This document shows, piece after piece, positions 11,182 through 25,119 of a stretch of DNA of 64,000 nt. Source of the DNA: Mesodorylaimus sp. YZB2_4 (taxonomy: Eukaryota > Nematoda > Enoplea > Dorylaimida > Dorylaimidae); NCBI GenBank assembly GCA_030248295.1, contig JASANH010000626.1, forward strand, positions 1,984,001 through 2,048,000. The letters are read 5' to 3'. The translations under genes were made by a program, and so were the position numbers. The notes under the pieces were generated by a model, which ran no database searches, was not told where the DNA came from, and saw only the letters and a list, made by a program, of their open reading frames with translations. Within the stretch, counting starts at the first letter, position 1. Every line of letters starts with the position of its first letter.

Positions 11182-11339
11182 GGTCGGTCTGTCGCCCAGG
11201 CGCAGTGGAACTTGGTTAGGGGGCGACAAGGGGCAGAGATTTGGTGTCACAGGCGAGGAGTCGATGGCACAGCAAATGGCAGGAGAAATGTGTGTCCAAC
11301 AAATTTACTGCCGTAAGAACAATGTGACCAGAGCGGATG

Positions 11340-11672
11340 TGTTTAATCACTGTGTTCGACTGTGGTCGAACAGTGTTAAATTTGTACGATTAATCCTAGG
11401 ATGTGTTCCACCACTGTGTTTCACAGTGTTCAAACAGTGTTAGATATGTCCAAACAGTGTTGGAAAGTGTTCCAGCACTGTGTTTGACAGTGTTCAAACA
11501 GTGTTAGATATGTTCAAACAGTGTTGGAAAGTGTTCCACCACTGTGTTTGACAGTGTTCAAACAGTGTTCGATGTGTTCGAACAGTGTTGGGATGTGTTC
11601 CACCATTTTGTTTGACAGCGTTTAAACAGTGTTGGATGTGTTCGAACAGTGTTGGATGTGTTGGAACAGGAA
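11340..11672 (-). repeat. Minisatellite of GTTCGAACAGTGTTGG-type units
   Basis: Irregular tandem units of about 20-25 bases (GTGTTCAAACAGTGTTAGATAT, GTTCGAACAGTGTTGGATGT). Many contain the palindrome GTTCGAAC. It is the inverted relative of the hairpin loop at 8286-8415 and shares the flank ATCCTAGGAT. Confidence 0.8.
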
Positions 11673-11805
11673 CTATTCGTATTGGCACAAGAGGATCACA
11701 CAACCCGGAAGTAGATCATAGAACATGGCACATTCCTCAGTACAAGTAATACATCAAATGAGATCTACACGAACCTAACATCAGCTCACGCATCTCTCAG
11801 CTCTG

Positions 11806-14800
11806 TCAGCTATGATGGCATATTCCCTCACGATCCCTCATATTTTCACAGCCAGTGCACACAGGAGGTAATGACGGCAAGTACTCGACACTGGCGCCTC
11901 GAGAATTGCGTGAGTGAGTTGCCAACGCTTCCAAAACTAAAATAGAAAGAAGTGGTAATCCCGCTGATAACTAGAGACAGCGACCAGTAGAGCAAAAAAT
12001 CCAGAGCAGCAGCCCAATCTTCTGAACTTGCCCAAGGCTGAGGTTTCATCCCGATGTGAAGCTCCGTTGATACTTACAGTCACTCTTGTGCAGAAGGTCT
12101 TTTAAGAGAGGCTCTACGCGAGCATACTGTAATTCACCAGATTTTTTAAGTAGCTCAGTGATTGTGCGAGTATCATTGCTGTCTGCGGACAGGGCCAAGA
12201 ATGGTACTCTTACCTAATTCTGTGCAGTCGGGATAATTTCCAAACATATTCCCGCTACTTCCACTCAGTCCATTCGAACTAGACTTGGTATGTCGGAAAC
12301 CGATCAGCGAGCCCGCTTTGTTCCGATGTGGAGCGGCAACTGGTCCGCGGTTAATGTTTAATTCACCTTTGATAAATCTATAATCGATCACAGTTGGTTT
12401 CGAGATCAATACGAAATAGGTGGCTTATCTCTTACTTCTCTAATTTGTCAACACACGCTTCTTGATATTCGTGCACCCAATGCACTCCATTGAATCTGGT
12501 CAAGGCCCTCATATCCGCTGGTAATTTGAGGTCATCTGGCCATTCGAACTGAGGATCGAGCACAGGTATGACATTCTTATTGTGTTCCATAGCGCACAGT
12601 ATTTCCTTGTGCACCCAGTCGCTGCAATCTTCGTCGCCAATACATCGATCCAAGGCTTGCGGAGTGAGAACCAGGATAAAGTGCTTGGCTGCTTGGATGT
12701 TCTTGAGTAAGGAGGAGTCAAACTGACCAGCGTATAGCCGATCAACGTCGATGAATACCTGCGATGAGGAAAGGTCAGTAGAGGGAGAGGCAGAAAGGGA
12801 GTGCACTTACCTTGTATCCTCTTAACTGCAACAATACTTTGAGAAGGCTGGCTAGTTGATTGCCTGTACTACGACGATAACTGATGAAAATATCGATTTG
12901 CTTGCTGAGCAGTGTTACTTCCATGTCCTCGCCGTGCTTGCACTCTGAAATAAAATAGCAGGTGCTGCAGGCTTCCCAAATGTCTTATTTTCCGTGTCCG
13001 TGAGGTCCCTGGCGCCAAACACAAGGGGTTAGAGTTCTGATTTCGGACCCCATGAACTGCAATCGTGTTGCTCGTTTTTATCACCCTCAAATCACTGTCA
13101 TCAATGGTGGCTGCTTACCTTCCATCCATTGGCACAGTTTCATCCTGTGCACTGGATTTTCTATCTCGAGTCGCAACATTTCTTCAGTCAACTGGGGCAA
13201 GGTGGCGCAATCGACCCCTACATCCAGTAATTTATAAGTATAGACGGAGAAATGGGGATCGATTGAGAGCAGGAATCGATCGAGTCTTGTCACATCGACG
13301 CAACTGTAGTCGGCTGCCATCTAAAAATTGTCAGAGGTCATAAGCAAGCAAGATCAACTCTGCTGTGGTTCGCTTACCTTTAAACTATCCAGCTCTCGCA
13401 TAAACCGTTTTCGAAGTAAGCCCGATGTCATGCCGATATCGCGCTCGAGTTCTTGCGATGTCAGAAGAAGCAAGAGGTCACCGTCCACTTTCTGCGATGC
13501 GAATGCAGAAGCGTATTCCTCGAACCCGATCTATAAATAAGATTGAAAACTCTACCAGAATTTGGGTTTTGAGGGAGAATCTTATCTTACTTTGTTGATC
13601 CAATATTGCACGTCATCCACTGACCACAGAGGCACCTGCTGACTCAACTTGTGCGGCACTTCTTCGCCGATGATTTCCAAAGCCTGTATTGCAAACTTGG
13701 GTGCCACATCCTCGGGCAAAGCGGCCACTTGCTTCAACGATTCTACAGCCCCGATTTCGCGCAGCACGTCCAGTCTGTCCTGTTTCTCTTTTATACTAGC
13801 GTCCATGGCGAAATGGAAGGCGGCCAGTGATCGCGGCTCTCTCCTTTTCCCATTCAACATGTGCACTAGTTTTTCCAAAAATTCTTTTGGTCGCCCGCAA
13901 TGCTTGTACGTTCCACTGGCGAATTCGGATGGTTTATGATTGAGCAGAAACGGTTCGACCAGGGTCAGGGTTCCCGATTTGATAACAGCTGCTTCGATTT
14001 CTTTGTTGGTCACTAGGGCGCAAATGGCCAAACAGGCGTAATATCGGGTGACATCGTCCTGGCTGCTGGCCAATAGGAACAACCAATCGTGGACTTTCTT
14101 ATTGATCATTCGTTGCTGCAGTTCATTATCGCTGTACATTGCCAGATTGGCCAAGGCGATCGATGCGTGCCTGAATGTCTCCATGTCCGAAGTTGATTTG
14201 CATGCATTCAACAGGTAATCCAGTGCTGATAATTCGATCAGTCGAAAGCTAGTTATTGGATCGTGTTTGAATAATGTCTCAAGCAAACGGACGACCACAC
14301 GCACTGATTCCACTTCAGTCAAAGTGATAGCGATCGGAATAAGGCGTTCGAGAAATCCGTGATTGACGATGTAATCGCGATTCGAGGCTGACATGCATTT
14401 CTCCAATGCCTTGCACGTCTGCAAGCGCACGCTCGTTGTCGACGAACCGGCGACAAAGTCGCTGTGAATGAATAGCTTGAGTAGAATGTCAAGGTAACCG
14501 GCCTCTCTAAAAATGGACACAAAAATGGTATGTTACCGGTGATAAACAGCGTAAAAATGGAAAGCGTAAACAGCAAGGTAATAAAAGTATAAATTGCTTA
14601 GTGCAAATTACTTTAAAGAATGCACAGCATGATGGATTTGCGCGTCACTCGCTTTGTGACAATGCCAGGCCAGCAATAGGTGTTTGGATGTTTTAGGCTT
14701 CAAGACAAAGTACTGACCGGAACGCCCAAGTCGATACAGCCACGAAGATGCCACAACGAAAAAAATGCTGTCTAGACAAACGATACTGACGAGCTAGCTT

Positions 14801-16360
14801 AGCAGACAGTAAGCTTGCTTAGGGAAGGGCACTGATGAATTTCCTGCTGCTTTGTTAGATGATAAGCATTTCCCAAAGGCTGTGTGCATTCACTTTAAAA
14901 ATTCGGACTTCCTTTCTTCGAGATATGAAGGCTAGTAAGGATGATTAGGCTTGGAGAAAAGGTCTGTTTAGTGCTGCACCCTTATCGAAATCATCACCTG
15001 TGATTAGTGCATGTTGGCGTAGTCGGCGCAAAAGCAAACGAGACTTTAAAAAGCTCTCCCAATACATTATCCGCAGAATACATGCAAGTGATCCGCACTC
15101 CATGCCGTGGAAATCAGGACCACAGTTCTAGTTTAAAAGTTGGACCCCAAAATGGTGACTCACTTACCTGACATAGTTGCACAGTCCACTGGCCAAATCG
15201 ATGCCAATCTTGGGTTCGTGCCAAGACTTAATCATGACCTCGACCACCATCGACAGTCCTTCGGTGACCGTTCGCTCGCTATCGATACTTATCAAAGCGA
15301 AGGCCTTGTCCAGCAGCACTTGCAATTTGCTCAGTCTGGATTTTAGCGCGTGTTTGGACATGACTTGCTCAGTCTTGACATGGCGCAGATGATGATCGCC
15401 TCGAAATGCCACCAAATCCAAGGACGCGATGTTATGCAATGAGAACTCTTCTCCCGCCCACGACGATCGGACACTGCTTTGGCGTCCGAATAGCGATCCC
15501 AAAGTTGGTCCGCAAACTGCTGCTGTCGAGCAGCCTCTGTGAATAGTGGGCGGAGGGCTGGCATTATTTTTTTGGAAATTAAAATATCGGCCATTCCAAC
15601 CGGATGACGAGGATCGTCCGCGTGAGGCTAATTTGGCGGTGGACAGGTGAGCGGGTATGGAGGACAAGTAGGGATTCGTCAGTGGTCGCCTAGCCCCCGA
15701 TGGAGTAGTGAGACAGACATCTGGCAATGACTCGCACGATCCGCCCATCGATTCTGGTTCGCTCAGTCCGCCCGCGTTGTATCTATTGTTATGGTCAGTT
15801 CGGTGTCCATGCTGGCCAGGGTACAAGTTCTGAAGTGATAGCAAATTACTGGCGCTGACTGAGACTCGCATGGAATTAGCCCCGAACGCGTGCTCGTTCG
15901 TTTCGAAATGTGGCACAATGTTTGCCGATCCTCGTCTGTGAGTCATGGAACCAGCCATTTCAACGCTCAAACTAGGTCGCATAAACCCGTTTCGCTGATG
16001 TGAGCGTTCATAGAGAGAAGTATAGGCATTCCGGCAAGGACAGGTCTCCAAAGCTTCGTTCTCATTGTCAAATGAAGGAAGCGATGGTTCGTCGTCAAAA
16101 GACTCAACGTTGAATTCAGGTTTAATTGGTTTTTCCGTCGAGTTGCCCAAGGCCAACAGGGGCCTTTCGTTTTCACCGTCCTCAAAACTGTCCGCTTCAT
16201 TGCCCACGTGATCTACGACGACAGCGATATTATTTCCAGATACGGCCAGTTGTCGCTTGACAACGGGACGACGTTCATCCATTTTTCTTGTTACTGTTGC
16301 TCGACTAGGTGAGGAGGTTTCTTCGAGGAAGTAACACACCTTGCCTAGCGAGGGATACAT
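11806..16360 (-). CDS. tir-1: SARM1/TIR-1 family NAD hydrolase, copy A
   Basis: Nine exons in phase: 15168-16360, 13591-14506, 13378-13530, 13119-13320, 12811-12944, 12436-12758, 12214-12377, 12078-12182, 11806-11936, giving about 1106 residues. There is a disordered N-terminus, then ARM repeats (about 350-690), two SAM domains (about 693-754 and 755-821) and a TIR domain (about 835-945) starting near [12 protein letters not shown]. In the TIR, DWVHKE carries the Glu (about residue 918) equivalent to the catalytic Glu of SARM1, so it should cleave NAD+. SARM1 drives axon degeneration, and TIR-1 feeds the p38 immune cascade in C. elegans. After the TIR the chain continues KFIKGELN, as in TIR-1 proteins. 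The last two exons are tentative. The exon may extend to an acceptor at 16396 with further N-terminal exons unseen, so the start at 16360 is provisional. Copy B lies 2.8 kb upstream. Confidence 0.9.
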
Positions 16361-19149
16361 ATGATCGCCACTTCCGCCAAAAATGGTGATATATGCCTAA
16401 GACATCGAATCAAATCAAATTAGCCTCTACGCTGAGTAGGTCAACGCGAATGACCTCTCATATAGCTAGCTTTCCCTCCCTCGCCTCTTTGCAACAAAGA
16501 ATAACTCCATTTTCGTGGAAAGCTAGCATAATACGTAGCTAGCGTAAGGACTGTACCTCAGCAATGTGGACTGTGCTGACGACATCTCGAGACGCAGTTC
16601 GCATTTAGCGTGATAAGGAGATGAAGCACGCAATGGTATGGACGGCTTATTGTTAGTAAGTGACCCGAGTGGCTTGTCCTAGTCTCCCTCCCCCTGCTGT
16701 ACAGTCGCACATTCTGGCACAGGCGCCGTCTTGACGTTCGTTTATAAATGTGTGGGCCGTATGTAAGCAAAGATTGATAGCAGGCACAGTTCGACGGGCG
16801 ACACGATGAAAACGAGATGAAAAGGAAAGATTATGAGCTGTTTGGCTTGATTTGTGTTCTTTACTTGCACGGTTCTTATCTGGCCAAAATCGGGTAGGCA
16901 TGCATCACCTTTCTTTACATATCAATCATCGAGTATTAGGCGCGCCTTTCCTACCCTCCGACACAAACCGCTTCGGGCCAAACCATTGCCACACAGAGTA
17001 TAAACTACCAAAACGGACGAGTTGACAATGACTCAAAGGAGCGCTCTGCCGCGCATTCCTCAAAACCAGGGCTACCTTTTTTTTCGGGACTAGATTTAAA
17101 AGTCGATGACAAAAAGTCCGAGGGTGTCAAAAACGGAAAAACTGTTCTTAAAAAGAACGTAATTACAGCTTTGATGTAGAAATCTCAGTTCCGCATCTTC
17201 GGAACAATGGACATAATGGTCTGGAAGAAATTAGGCCAATTGTGGACGACAGCACTTTCGATCATAGAAATAACGCGTGGAGCACCCACGCGCACGAAGT
17301 CTAGCTAGGCTACTGGAGAGCCCGCTGGTTTCTATGAAAAGCATTGGCTGGCTGGAAGACAGTCAAACAGGAAAAGGAAGCCTAATAAAATTGGTTCGCA
17401 CTTTTGAATATGAGGAGTCGGAAATGTCATTTTTATCGGCTTGGGTCACCTATCTATATCTGGTAGCCGATCTATCATCCCTGGCTCACAAGATTGAGGC
17501 ACCCTAGTGGCACTTCATTAGAATTTTGTGCATAGTACAGAAATGGCAATTTCCAACATTTTAAACCAGCACCAATAGCATGCGATTGGCGCGAAGTTTG
17601 AAACCCAAAGTCACCTGCTGGTGATGCTGTTTACCTAGGCAGCTCCTACCAAGCTTTAGTTCGGTGCAAAGCTTTAAAAATGTAAAAATGTTTACCCAAA
17701 CCATTCTCAGCCCCCATCACAAAGAGACGCACCAGTGGTGGACAGGCACTACAGGCCGTTACACGATACATTCCTAAGTACGGGAGCGTGTATGCGTAGG
17801 CATTGAAAAAGTAAGTAGGTATGATATGCGGGAGAAAGCAGCCCCACGTACGTGCTATCACCGACGTAGGTACATGTTGCGTCAGGAGGATATAAACGTA
17901 TACGTAGCCACTACGCACCTTTCATGGAAAAGTTGAAGATTTACACTCTGACAAGCATCCTGTTGATACACAGTATGCCAAAAAACCCAAGCTTTCTGCC
18001 AAACATGCAACAAGCACAAACAAAAATCAGCTCTACAAGTCTGATATAACCGGTTTACCAAATATGAGCTTTAGCTGACGACAGTGGAATGTAGTGTGCT
18101 AGCTAAGAAGGTAGTCAATTGTTGGATAAATAATTTTGTGCTGTCTACAATGCTAAGAACGCGGCAGCATAGCATAATTTAATAGACGGGGCAGCTTATC
18201 ACAAGCCTCGCGTCAAATTACGATGTTCTAAGGAAAGGCGACCAAGGGCTCACACTTGCCAGAACTGCCATAGCGGGGCATGGAAAAAAGGCGAAGAGAA
18301 ATCGATTTTTTTTCTTGACAAAAGCAATTAATAAAAGCCAGAGCTGACTCGCCTCGTCCCATATGTGTGATAGAAGACTCCCAGAGTTGTCAAGCAATGA
18401 GGTGATGTCTGTTTATATTTTAAATAAAAGTTTATGGAATTGTAAAAGGATGAGAATGATGGACGAAGGACGGAAACTAGACTACTCGATCTCGAACCAC
18501 TGGTCCAATTGAGGAGCAACCAGTCTCCCTCGCGGGTCTCCGAATAACCAGAAAGTGTGGCTCTAATTGATTCGATTCCGAGTGGGCATTACTTTAGCTA
18601 ATAACTCGTCAAGGCGTGGAGGATATCACCCACGGATCTGAAATATAGAACGAAGAGGTCTGGCGATAGGTGAGGAGAGTACTGAGAATATACATATGTA
18701 TGTATTGATGTTATGAAGACGTGCCAAAGGTCAATGTGTGTGACCTTTCTCAGTCGATCATGGCTTATCAGACTCTTATTATCAAAATGAATCTTTCCGG
18801 TCAAAGTCTGACAAATAAAAGGTCTGATAAAGGACTGACTGCTGTTAAATTTCTAGTAGCTAATCCCGTCTCGTTAGCTTTATGACTTTTTTCGTGGAAG
18901 AGTGTCAACAAATGACTGCGTTCTGACGTTTACCAAAAAACACAGCTACTGCTTTGTACTTTTAATCTGTATCACATTGTACTGTACATTACTAGATACA
19001 ACTGAAAAAAATCAGTTTACGAGAATTATATAATCTAGCCAAGAAAATTTGGCCCAACGTTCATGAAATGCAAAATTTTAAGAATGCAAGAAGTTTTACA
19101 GAAATTTTTACAATAAAGCATATATGGACCAGTGTATAAGCAATCCTAC
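16361..19149. other. Intergenic between the two SARM1 genes
   Basis: No repeat pair or spliced gene recognised. Missing 5' exons and the promoter of copy A probably lie in its right-hand part relative to 16360. Confidence 0.4.
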
Positions 19150-22100
19150 CTAACCCATATCCCTCCTATTATCGTAAAAATTACATTGAGACGATGGGAA
19201 ACAGTTTTTTGTCGAGACATTGCTGTAGTCTTTCATAAACCTGAAAACAACAATTTTAAAATCAAATTTTTACAAAAAAAGTTGTCTTCTTACTTTTCAA
19301 TTTTTGTAACACACGCGTCCTGATATTCGTGCACCCAATGAACTTCGTTAAAATGTTTTATAGCCCGTACATTGGAAGGCAGTCGAGTGTCATCGGGCCA
19401 TTCAAACTGTGGGTCCAAAATTGGTATGATATTCTTATTGAATCGTAAAGCACAGGCGATCTCCTTGTGCACCCAATCGTTGCACTCGTCGTCGTCCATG
19501 CACCGGTCTAACGATTGAGGGCTCAGAACAAAAACGAAGTGGTCTGCGGCTTGAATGTTAGTGAACAAAGAAGAATCGAATTGACCCGCATACAAACGGT
19601 CCACGTCGATAAAGACCTGGAAAGGGAAGCTCGGATGTGAAACTGGTGAGGAATCCAAGCTGATATACCTACTTACCTTATAACCCCGTAATTGCAAGAG
19701 CACTTTCAACAGACTGGCCAGCTGACTACCCGTACTGCGGCGATAACTGATAAACACATCGATCTGTTTCTTTAAGACAGACACTTCCATGTCCTCGATG
19801 TGACGGCAGCCTAGACAAGGAGTCATATGAGGGGGGTAACATAAAGATGGAGTCACACGTACGTACCGTCGATAGCCTCCATTATTTTCAGCCTATGAAC
19901 TGGATTACTGATCCGACATTCGTTCCGCAGGATGTCATCATTCAAGGCTGGCATATCTCGACAGTCGGTGACGCCCAATTCCAATAGGGGATATGTGTAA
20001 ATAGAAAAACGTGGACTTATTGAAGTGAGGAATCGATCTAGTTTCGTGCCATCCACACAACTATAGTCGGCGGCCACCTGAAATAGGAATGAGGATTGGG
20101 CGTGGTTTTTGGCGCGTGATAAGATCCGGCATAACTTACCTTCAAACTTTCCAATTCTCGCATAAAACGCTTTCGAAACAAGCTCGATTTCATTCCAATG
20201 TCGTTCTCCAATTCTTCATCCGTTATCAACAGAAGCAAATCACCGTCAACTTGGTTTTCCCTGAAGGCATCGGCATAGTTGTCAAACCCGATCTGAAAAG
20301 GAAAGCACAAATTGTCGAGTGCACGCGCTTGCTTTCAGATCTTTAAGGGAGAGCCCTTTAGCGAGAGTACTATTTCCATTTATGGTCTGGTTGTGAGCGA
20401 GTTGCATCCTGTACCATCATACACACAGCCTGGGCATGTTGACCCTGGCTGTGTACAAATTGTACATTCTAATGCTTTTAGCCAACAATAACAGACACAG
20501 ACCAGTTCGTGCGTGGTTTATGCCGGGTTTATGTTAAATGTTTACTAAATTTGGCGCATATCCAGCTCGACGGGTTTAGTTGCGTCATAGCTGATTGCGC
20601 TAACGAGTGCTCTAATTACTCGCACAGGGGTATTCTCCTCTCTCTTACGACAAACCTGTTGGCAAGCGGACTTTGCCAAACCATGTTTTTTCAAGCGCTA
20701 GATCTTGCTCCTGAGCACGTTTCAAAATGTTTGAACTAGTGGGTCTTGCTTTTGTGCACGTTTCGAAATGTTCAAAGCAGTGCCCAAATAAGCCGGATCT
20801 CATTGTCAGTTTGAAGCAAGGTGAAAACTTACCTGAATAACCCAATATTGGACGTCGTCCACGGTCCATAGGGGGACTTGAGGTTTCAATTTGTGGGGAG
20901 CCTTTTCTCCAACAATTTCCAATGCCCGTCTCGCAAATTCGGATGCATCTTCATCAGGCATGCCGGCAGCTTGGCGCAACGCCTCGACGGCACCCACTTC
21001 TCTCAAGACCTCTAATCGCTCTTGATCCTTCTTAATCGAAGCATCCATTGCCAAATGGAAGGCGGCCATCATACGAGCCTCGCACCTCTTCGAGTACAGC
21101 ATGGTGACCAGTCGGTGCAGCCATTCCTTCGGTCGTCCGTGATGCCTGTAATCGGCAGCGAAGGCGAACTCGATGGGGTTGCGTCCTCGAAGGAATGGTT
21201 CGACCAAGCTTAGTGTCCCTGATCGAGCCACAGTGACTTCGATCTCTTTATTACTGACCAATACGCACACTGCCAAACAGGCGTAGTATCTGGTAGCGTC
21301 GTCTCTGCTGGAGGCGAGGAAGTACAGCCAGTCGGGCACGTTCTTGGCCATAAGTAGCTGCTGGTACTCCTTGTGGTCGCTGTTCATACATAAATTGGCC
21401 AAGGCGATGGCCGCGTGCCGATGCGCTTCCACATCACGCGATGTCTTGCACGCGTTCAAACAATAGTCCAGTGCTGACAAGTCCAGCAATCGAAGGGTTG
21501 TGGTCCGATCGCACTTGAACAACTGCTCAAATAGGGCAACGCCAGCCGTAACCGGGTCGCACGGCACATCAGCAGACAAGTTGGACGTTTCGATCAATCT
21601 CGTCATGACTGTTTCGACCAAGAATTCCAATTTTGGAATGATGCTTATTCGATTGATGGAAGTCAGGGTCGGCTGTAAGGCTCGGACAGCAGCTGTGATG
21701 ATGGCTAGCGAAGAGGATGTACACAAAATGTACTGGTCGACGAGAATGTTCAGGAAGCCGTTGTCGTGAATGTACTCGCACAGTCCCGTGGCCAGATCGA
21801 TACCGATTTGAGGAGTCTGCCACGCGTTGCGCATCAGAATTGAAATAGAGGACAAGTCTTCGAGTAATGCCTGGAAAGGAAACTCGCCATTACGGTTCAA
21901 TACACTGACTGATATAAACGTCGCCATGCATACCTTCTCATCAATACTGGCTCCGAGTGTGGGAGCGGCCAAAAGTCGAAAGTAGGCATCTAACAATCGT
22001 TGACACTTGGTCAACTGTGTTTTCAGACTGTGTTTAGCTAGTAGTTGCTCTGTGTGGACGTGCTTGGCCACTGACGCGACAGAGACGCTCTCGGCCAAAC

Positions 22101-22698
22101 TTGTCACGGCTGGTGGTGTGGGATGCTGTTCTAGAAGTTCCAATGACGCGGTTTTGGAAGAACTATTTGAAATGTTGAACAGGCGTCGATTAGTGATCAC
22201 CTGGTGCTGACTAAGGTCGTCAGCCGAGGAGTTAGGACTGAACAGATTGGTTTGAGTGGCCGATTTGCGAAAAGTAGCCCAGCGAGAAGAGGCCACGGTG
22301 GCGGAGACCCGTGTCCGGTGGCTCCAACTGTCGCTACGACCACGCGCCGCCGCTTGATTGATCCAATGCGAGTCTGAACCGTAGCTGCTGGCCAATTCGG
22401 TGGTGTCCCTGGAATTTATGCCTCTGCGAATAGTATGCCCTCCCAGGTCCTCTTCTTCGGTCGACGTTTGTGTACTCAGTCGAAACAAAGGTCGTTGATT
22501 GAGTTGAACAGACGACGACGATGCTGATTTTTGTGTCGGATCTTCAGGATTCGATGACGTTGAACAGTTACTGCAATTCGAGGCCATCGAGCCACTGCTA
22601 CTGAATTTCGAATCACAAGTTATGTCGAGGTGATTTTTTGGCGATGATTCCGTGGATTCGTGTGCCAACAAACTGTTCATCATTTCTTTGCAATGCAT
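19150..22698 (-). CDS. tir-1: SARM1/TIR-1 family NAD hydrolase, copy B
   Basis: Seven exons in phase: 21934-22698, 20833-21870, 20140-20292, 19867-20077, 19677-19810, 19294-19616, 19150-19240, giving 904 residues. The domain order equals copy A: Ser-rich N-terminus, ARM region (about 230-590), SAM (about 591-652), SAM (653-722), TIR (about 736-875). The TIR keeps FISYRRSTG and the catalytic DWVHKE Glu (about residue 819). Exon sizes of the SAM and TIR parts match copy A (153, 134 and 323 bases), so the pair arose by duplication. Copy B lacks the intron that splits the ARM region of copy A, and has a 63-base intron (21871-21933) without stops that could be retained. The tail after the TIR is only about 30 residues. 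The first ATG is at 22698; other N-terminal exons are possible. Confidence 0.9.
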
Positions 22699-25119
22699 AA
22701 TGATACAAAAATATGAACCATAACGTGGCGTGTTCACGTACTGCTTTCACCTAAAACATGACAGCACCCATCAACAAGTCTGCTAGCGAGTTCTGCTAAT
22801 GTCCAGAAATGTTTCACGAAACGCAACATTTCAATCCGGAGCAGCCAAATGTACACTCTATTGTCGTAGGTATGGAGGTGCCTATACCACACCATTCATG
22901 CCCACGCTCACGGATGGGCTGAACTGATCCCACAATGAAACGCCTCCGCCCATTTAAAATATTGGGCAGATGGAAAATTCTTGCGTTACCGGAACGAGAA
23001 ACCAGATTTCGAATGTCCAGTAACACGGCAGATTCGCCTAAAGACGAGGATAAACCACCATATCCACCTCGTTGACGCAGACTGAGCGAATAGAACTGAT
23101 GAATCAATCAGGGCACATCGCACCATGCGACTCACACTCCCTGCGTCGTGTCAGTCTCTGACTCGTCTTACCCATCGCCCCGTCATCTGTACCGCCCAGA
23201 TGACTGTGCTCCAGCAGCTAATTGCTGTTTTGGCCATGACAGAGAAGGGCGGTAACAATCAGACAAACCTAAGTGCGAAAAGGCGGGCCCAGGCAAAATG
23301 AAAGCAGACACGCTTATGAATCAAAGCTGATCACCCTCAGACAAAGAGGTACACTAATCAGATCAAACAAAAGGTCGCAAGTCTAACTGGGACCATTAGA
23401 GAGACAATCAGACAGTGTAAGTCAGGGACATGTCAGACACTCCCTTCTATTCGTTTAGACGCTGCCTCGGTATTTACCCGCACAGTCTGTCATACAACAG
23501 AAAAATAAACAGCAGATCGTGCGTCAGTGGAGTTTAAGTTCAAGCAGAGAACACCCCGTGCCTTCCGTACTTGCATGGGCAGTCGAACCTATCTGGAGAG
23601 GGTTCACATAAGCAACGCACGCGAGGACAGCTTCCTTATCATTCTGTTGGCATGCCAAGAACGTAGGCATAGCAAAGCGAGGCTTTAGCGCGTGAACGGA
23701 AGAGGTTTCATTTCCAATACCTTTGAAGTTTCGCCCACTGTGGGGGGGGCACGGGGGAGGGTAAGCAAGCAATAAAATGAACGCAGAATGTTCGAAAAAC
23801 CCGATCTGCACGCCCACGTGTCGACCGCCTGCTGCACCTTCTTGCCAACTTGCGTTTCAGCGAACCAGTTTTTAAACCGATGAGACAACTAGAGGCAGCT
23901 GTTTAAAAGCCTAAAACTTTTCGTACTTTGCACGGTGTTCATAAAAAAACAAGGAAAAACAAACAAGCGGCCCCAAGGTAGGAACATACGGAACATACAA
24001 TACGTAGATCAGTGCCAATATAACACGGGAATAAACGTGGTTCATTGTCTTGTATTGATTCCAAAATGGAAGTCTTCCAGCGCCAAGTGCAAACTGGCAC
24101 AAGCCTGCCATAAGATTCGATAAAGGTACGCGAAGAACGTGAAAGAAAACTGTCAACAGAGCACACTCCACCCCACAACGCCACACTCTCGCAGAGCCAT
24201 CCAACAGCAAGACTGCTTCGATTCTCGCCGATGAGTGAGAATAAGACTCTCTTCACGGCTGCAAACGACAGAAAAATATGCTTCTGCAGAGCGTTGATGT
24301 GGGGCCTTACGAGTAGTTTACTCGTTGTAACAGTCAGGCCTGGACATGTTTAGAGAAACCAAGCGTTGCTGTCCTTGACAATTGGAAAGACATCAAGGTA
24401 CTACAACAACCATGCTAGCATACACATGTCCTTATGAATGTTTTGCAAAGCAAGCAGGGAAGATGTCGAGAAAATCGATAGAAACAGAATATTATATGCT
24501 CCCCGACAATGCCGTAGTTTGCTAGTTGTTGTAAGTGGGAGGATAAAGAGGCCATAAAAGGTTTGTGGCCGTCAAGATTCGCCCAGTACCTAAACAGATA
24601 GAAGCCGCCTTGGCGGTAGTAGAGGCCAGAATGAGCCACCCACAGGCATTATACACACCCACAGGGAAAGCGCAAGAAGCCCAATTTGTCGGTCACGCAT
24701 ATGATTTCAAACGTGAGATAATTTTGTATTCACTGAATTTCCACAGCACATTCCATCAGTTTCCATCGCCAGGCACAACATCAGCACATGTTTCAGGCAT
24801 GTACAATCATCGACAAAGGCCTTGGGAAAGTCACCACACGCCACCACACAAATCCTAGTGATAAGAATTAGTTAGGCACTGTACCGAAAGCTGTGTATGG
24901 GGCACATGAAACATGTCACATTGCACTGTCACTATGGAGTCACAGAGGGATCAGGTCACAATTGCTGGATTACACACCTATTCGACAAAGGATGAGCGAA
25001 AGGCATCAATCACAATGACAATCAGCAGTCGGTCCATAAAGGGCACATAAAATGAGAATTTTTTTTAACCAAATACTACGTCTAAATTAAATTTACAATG
25101 ACCAGCTAAACTCGACATT
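22699..25119. other. Intergenic between SARM1 copy B and the first STAT gene
   Basis: Several 60-105 codon frames on the minus strand (for example 23685-23888 and 23939-24256), but no domain or coherent splicing. The promoter of SARM1 copy B should lie at the left edge. Confidence 0.4.

Noticed and set aside
8196-11672. CRISPR-like array
   Set aside because: The repeat units vary in length and sequence and there are no unique spacers. The genome is eukaryotic, and the pattern is a minisatellite.
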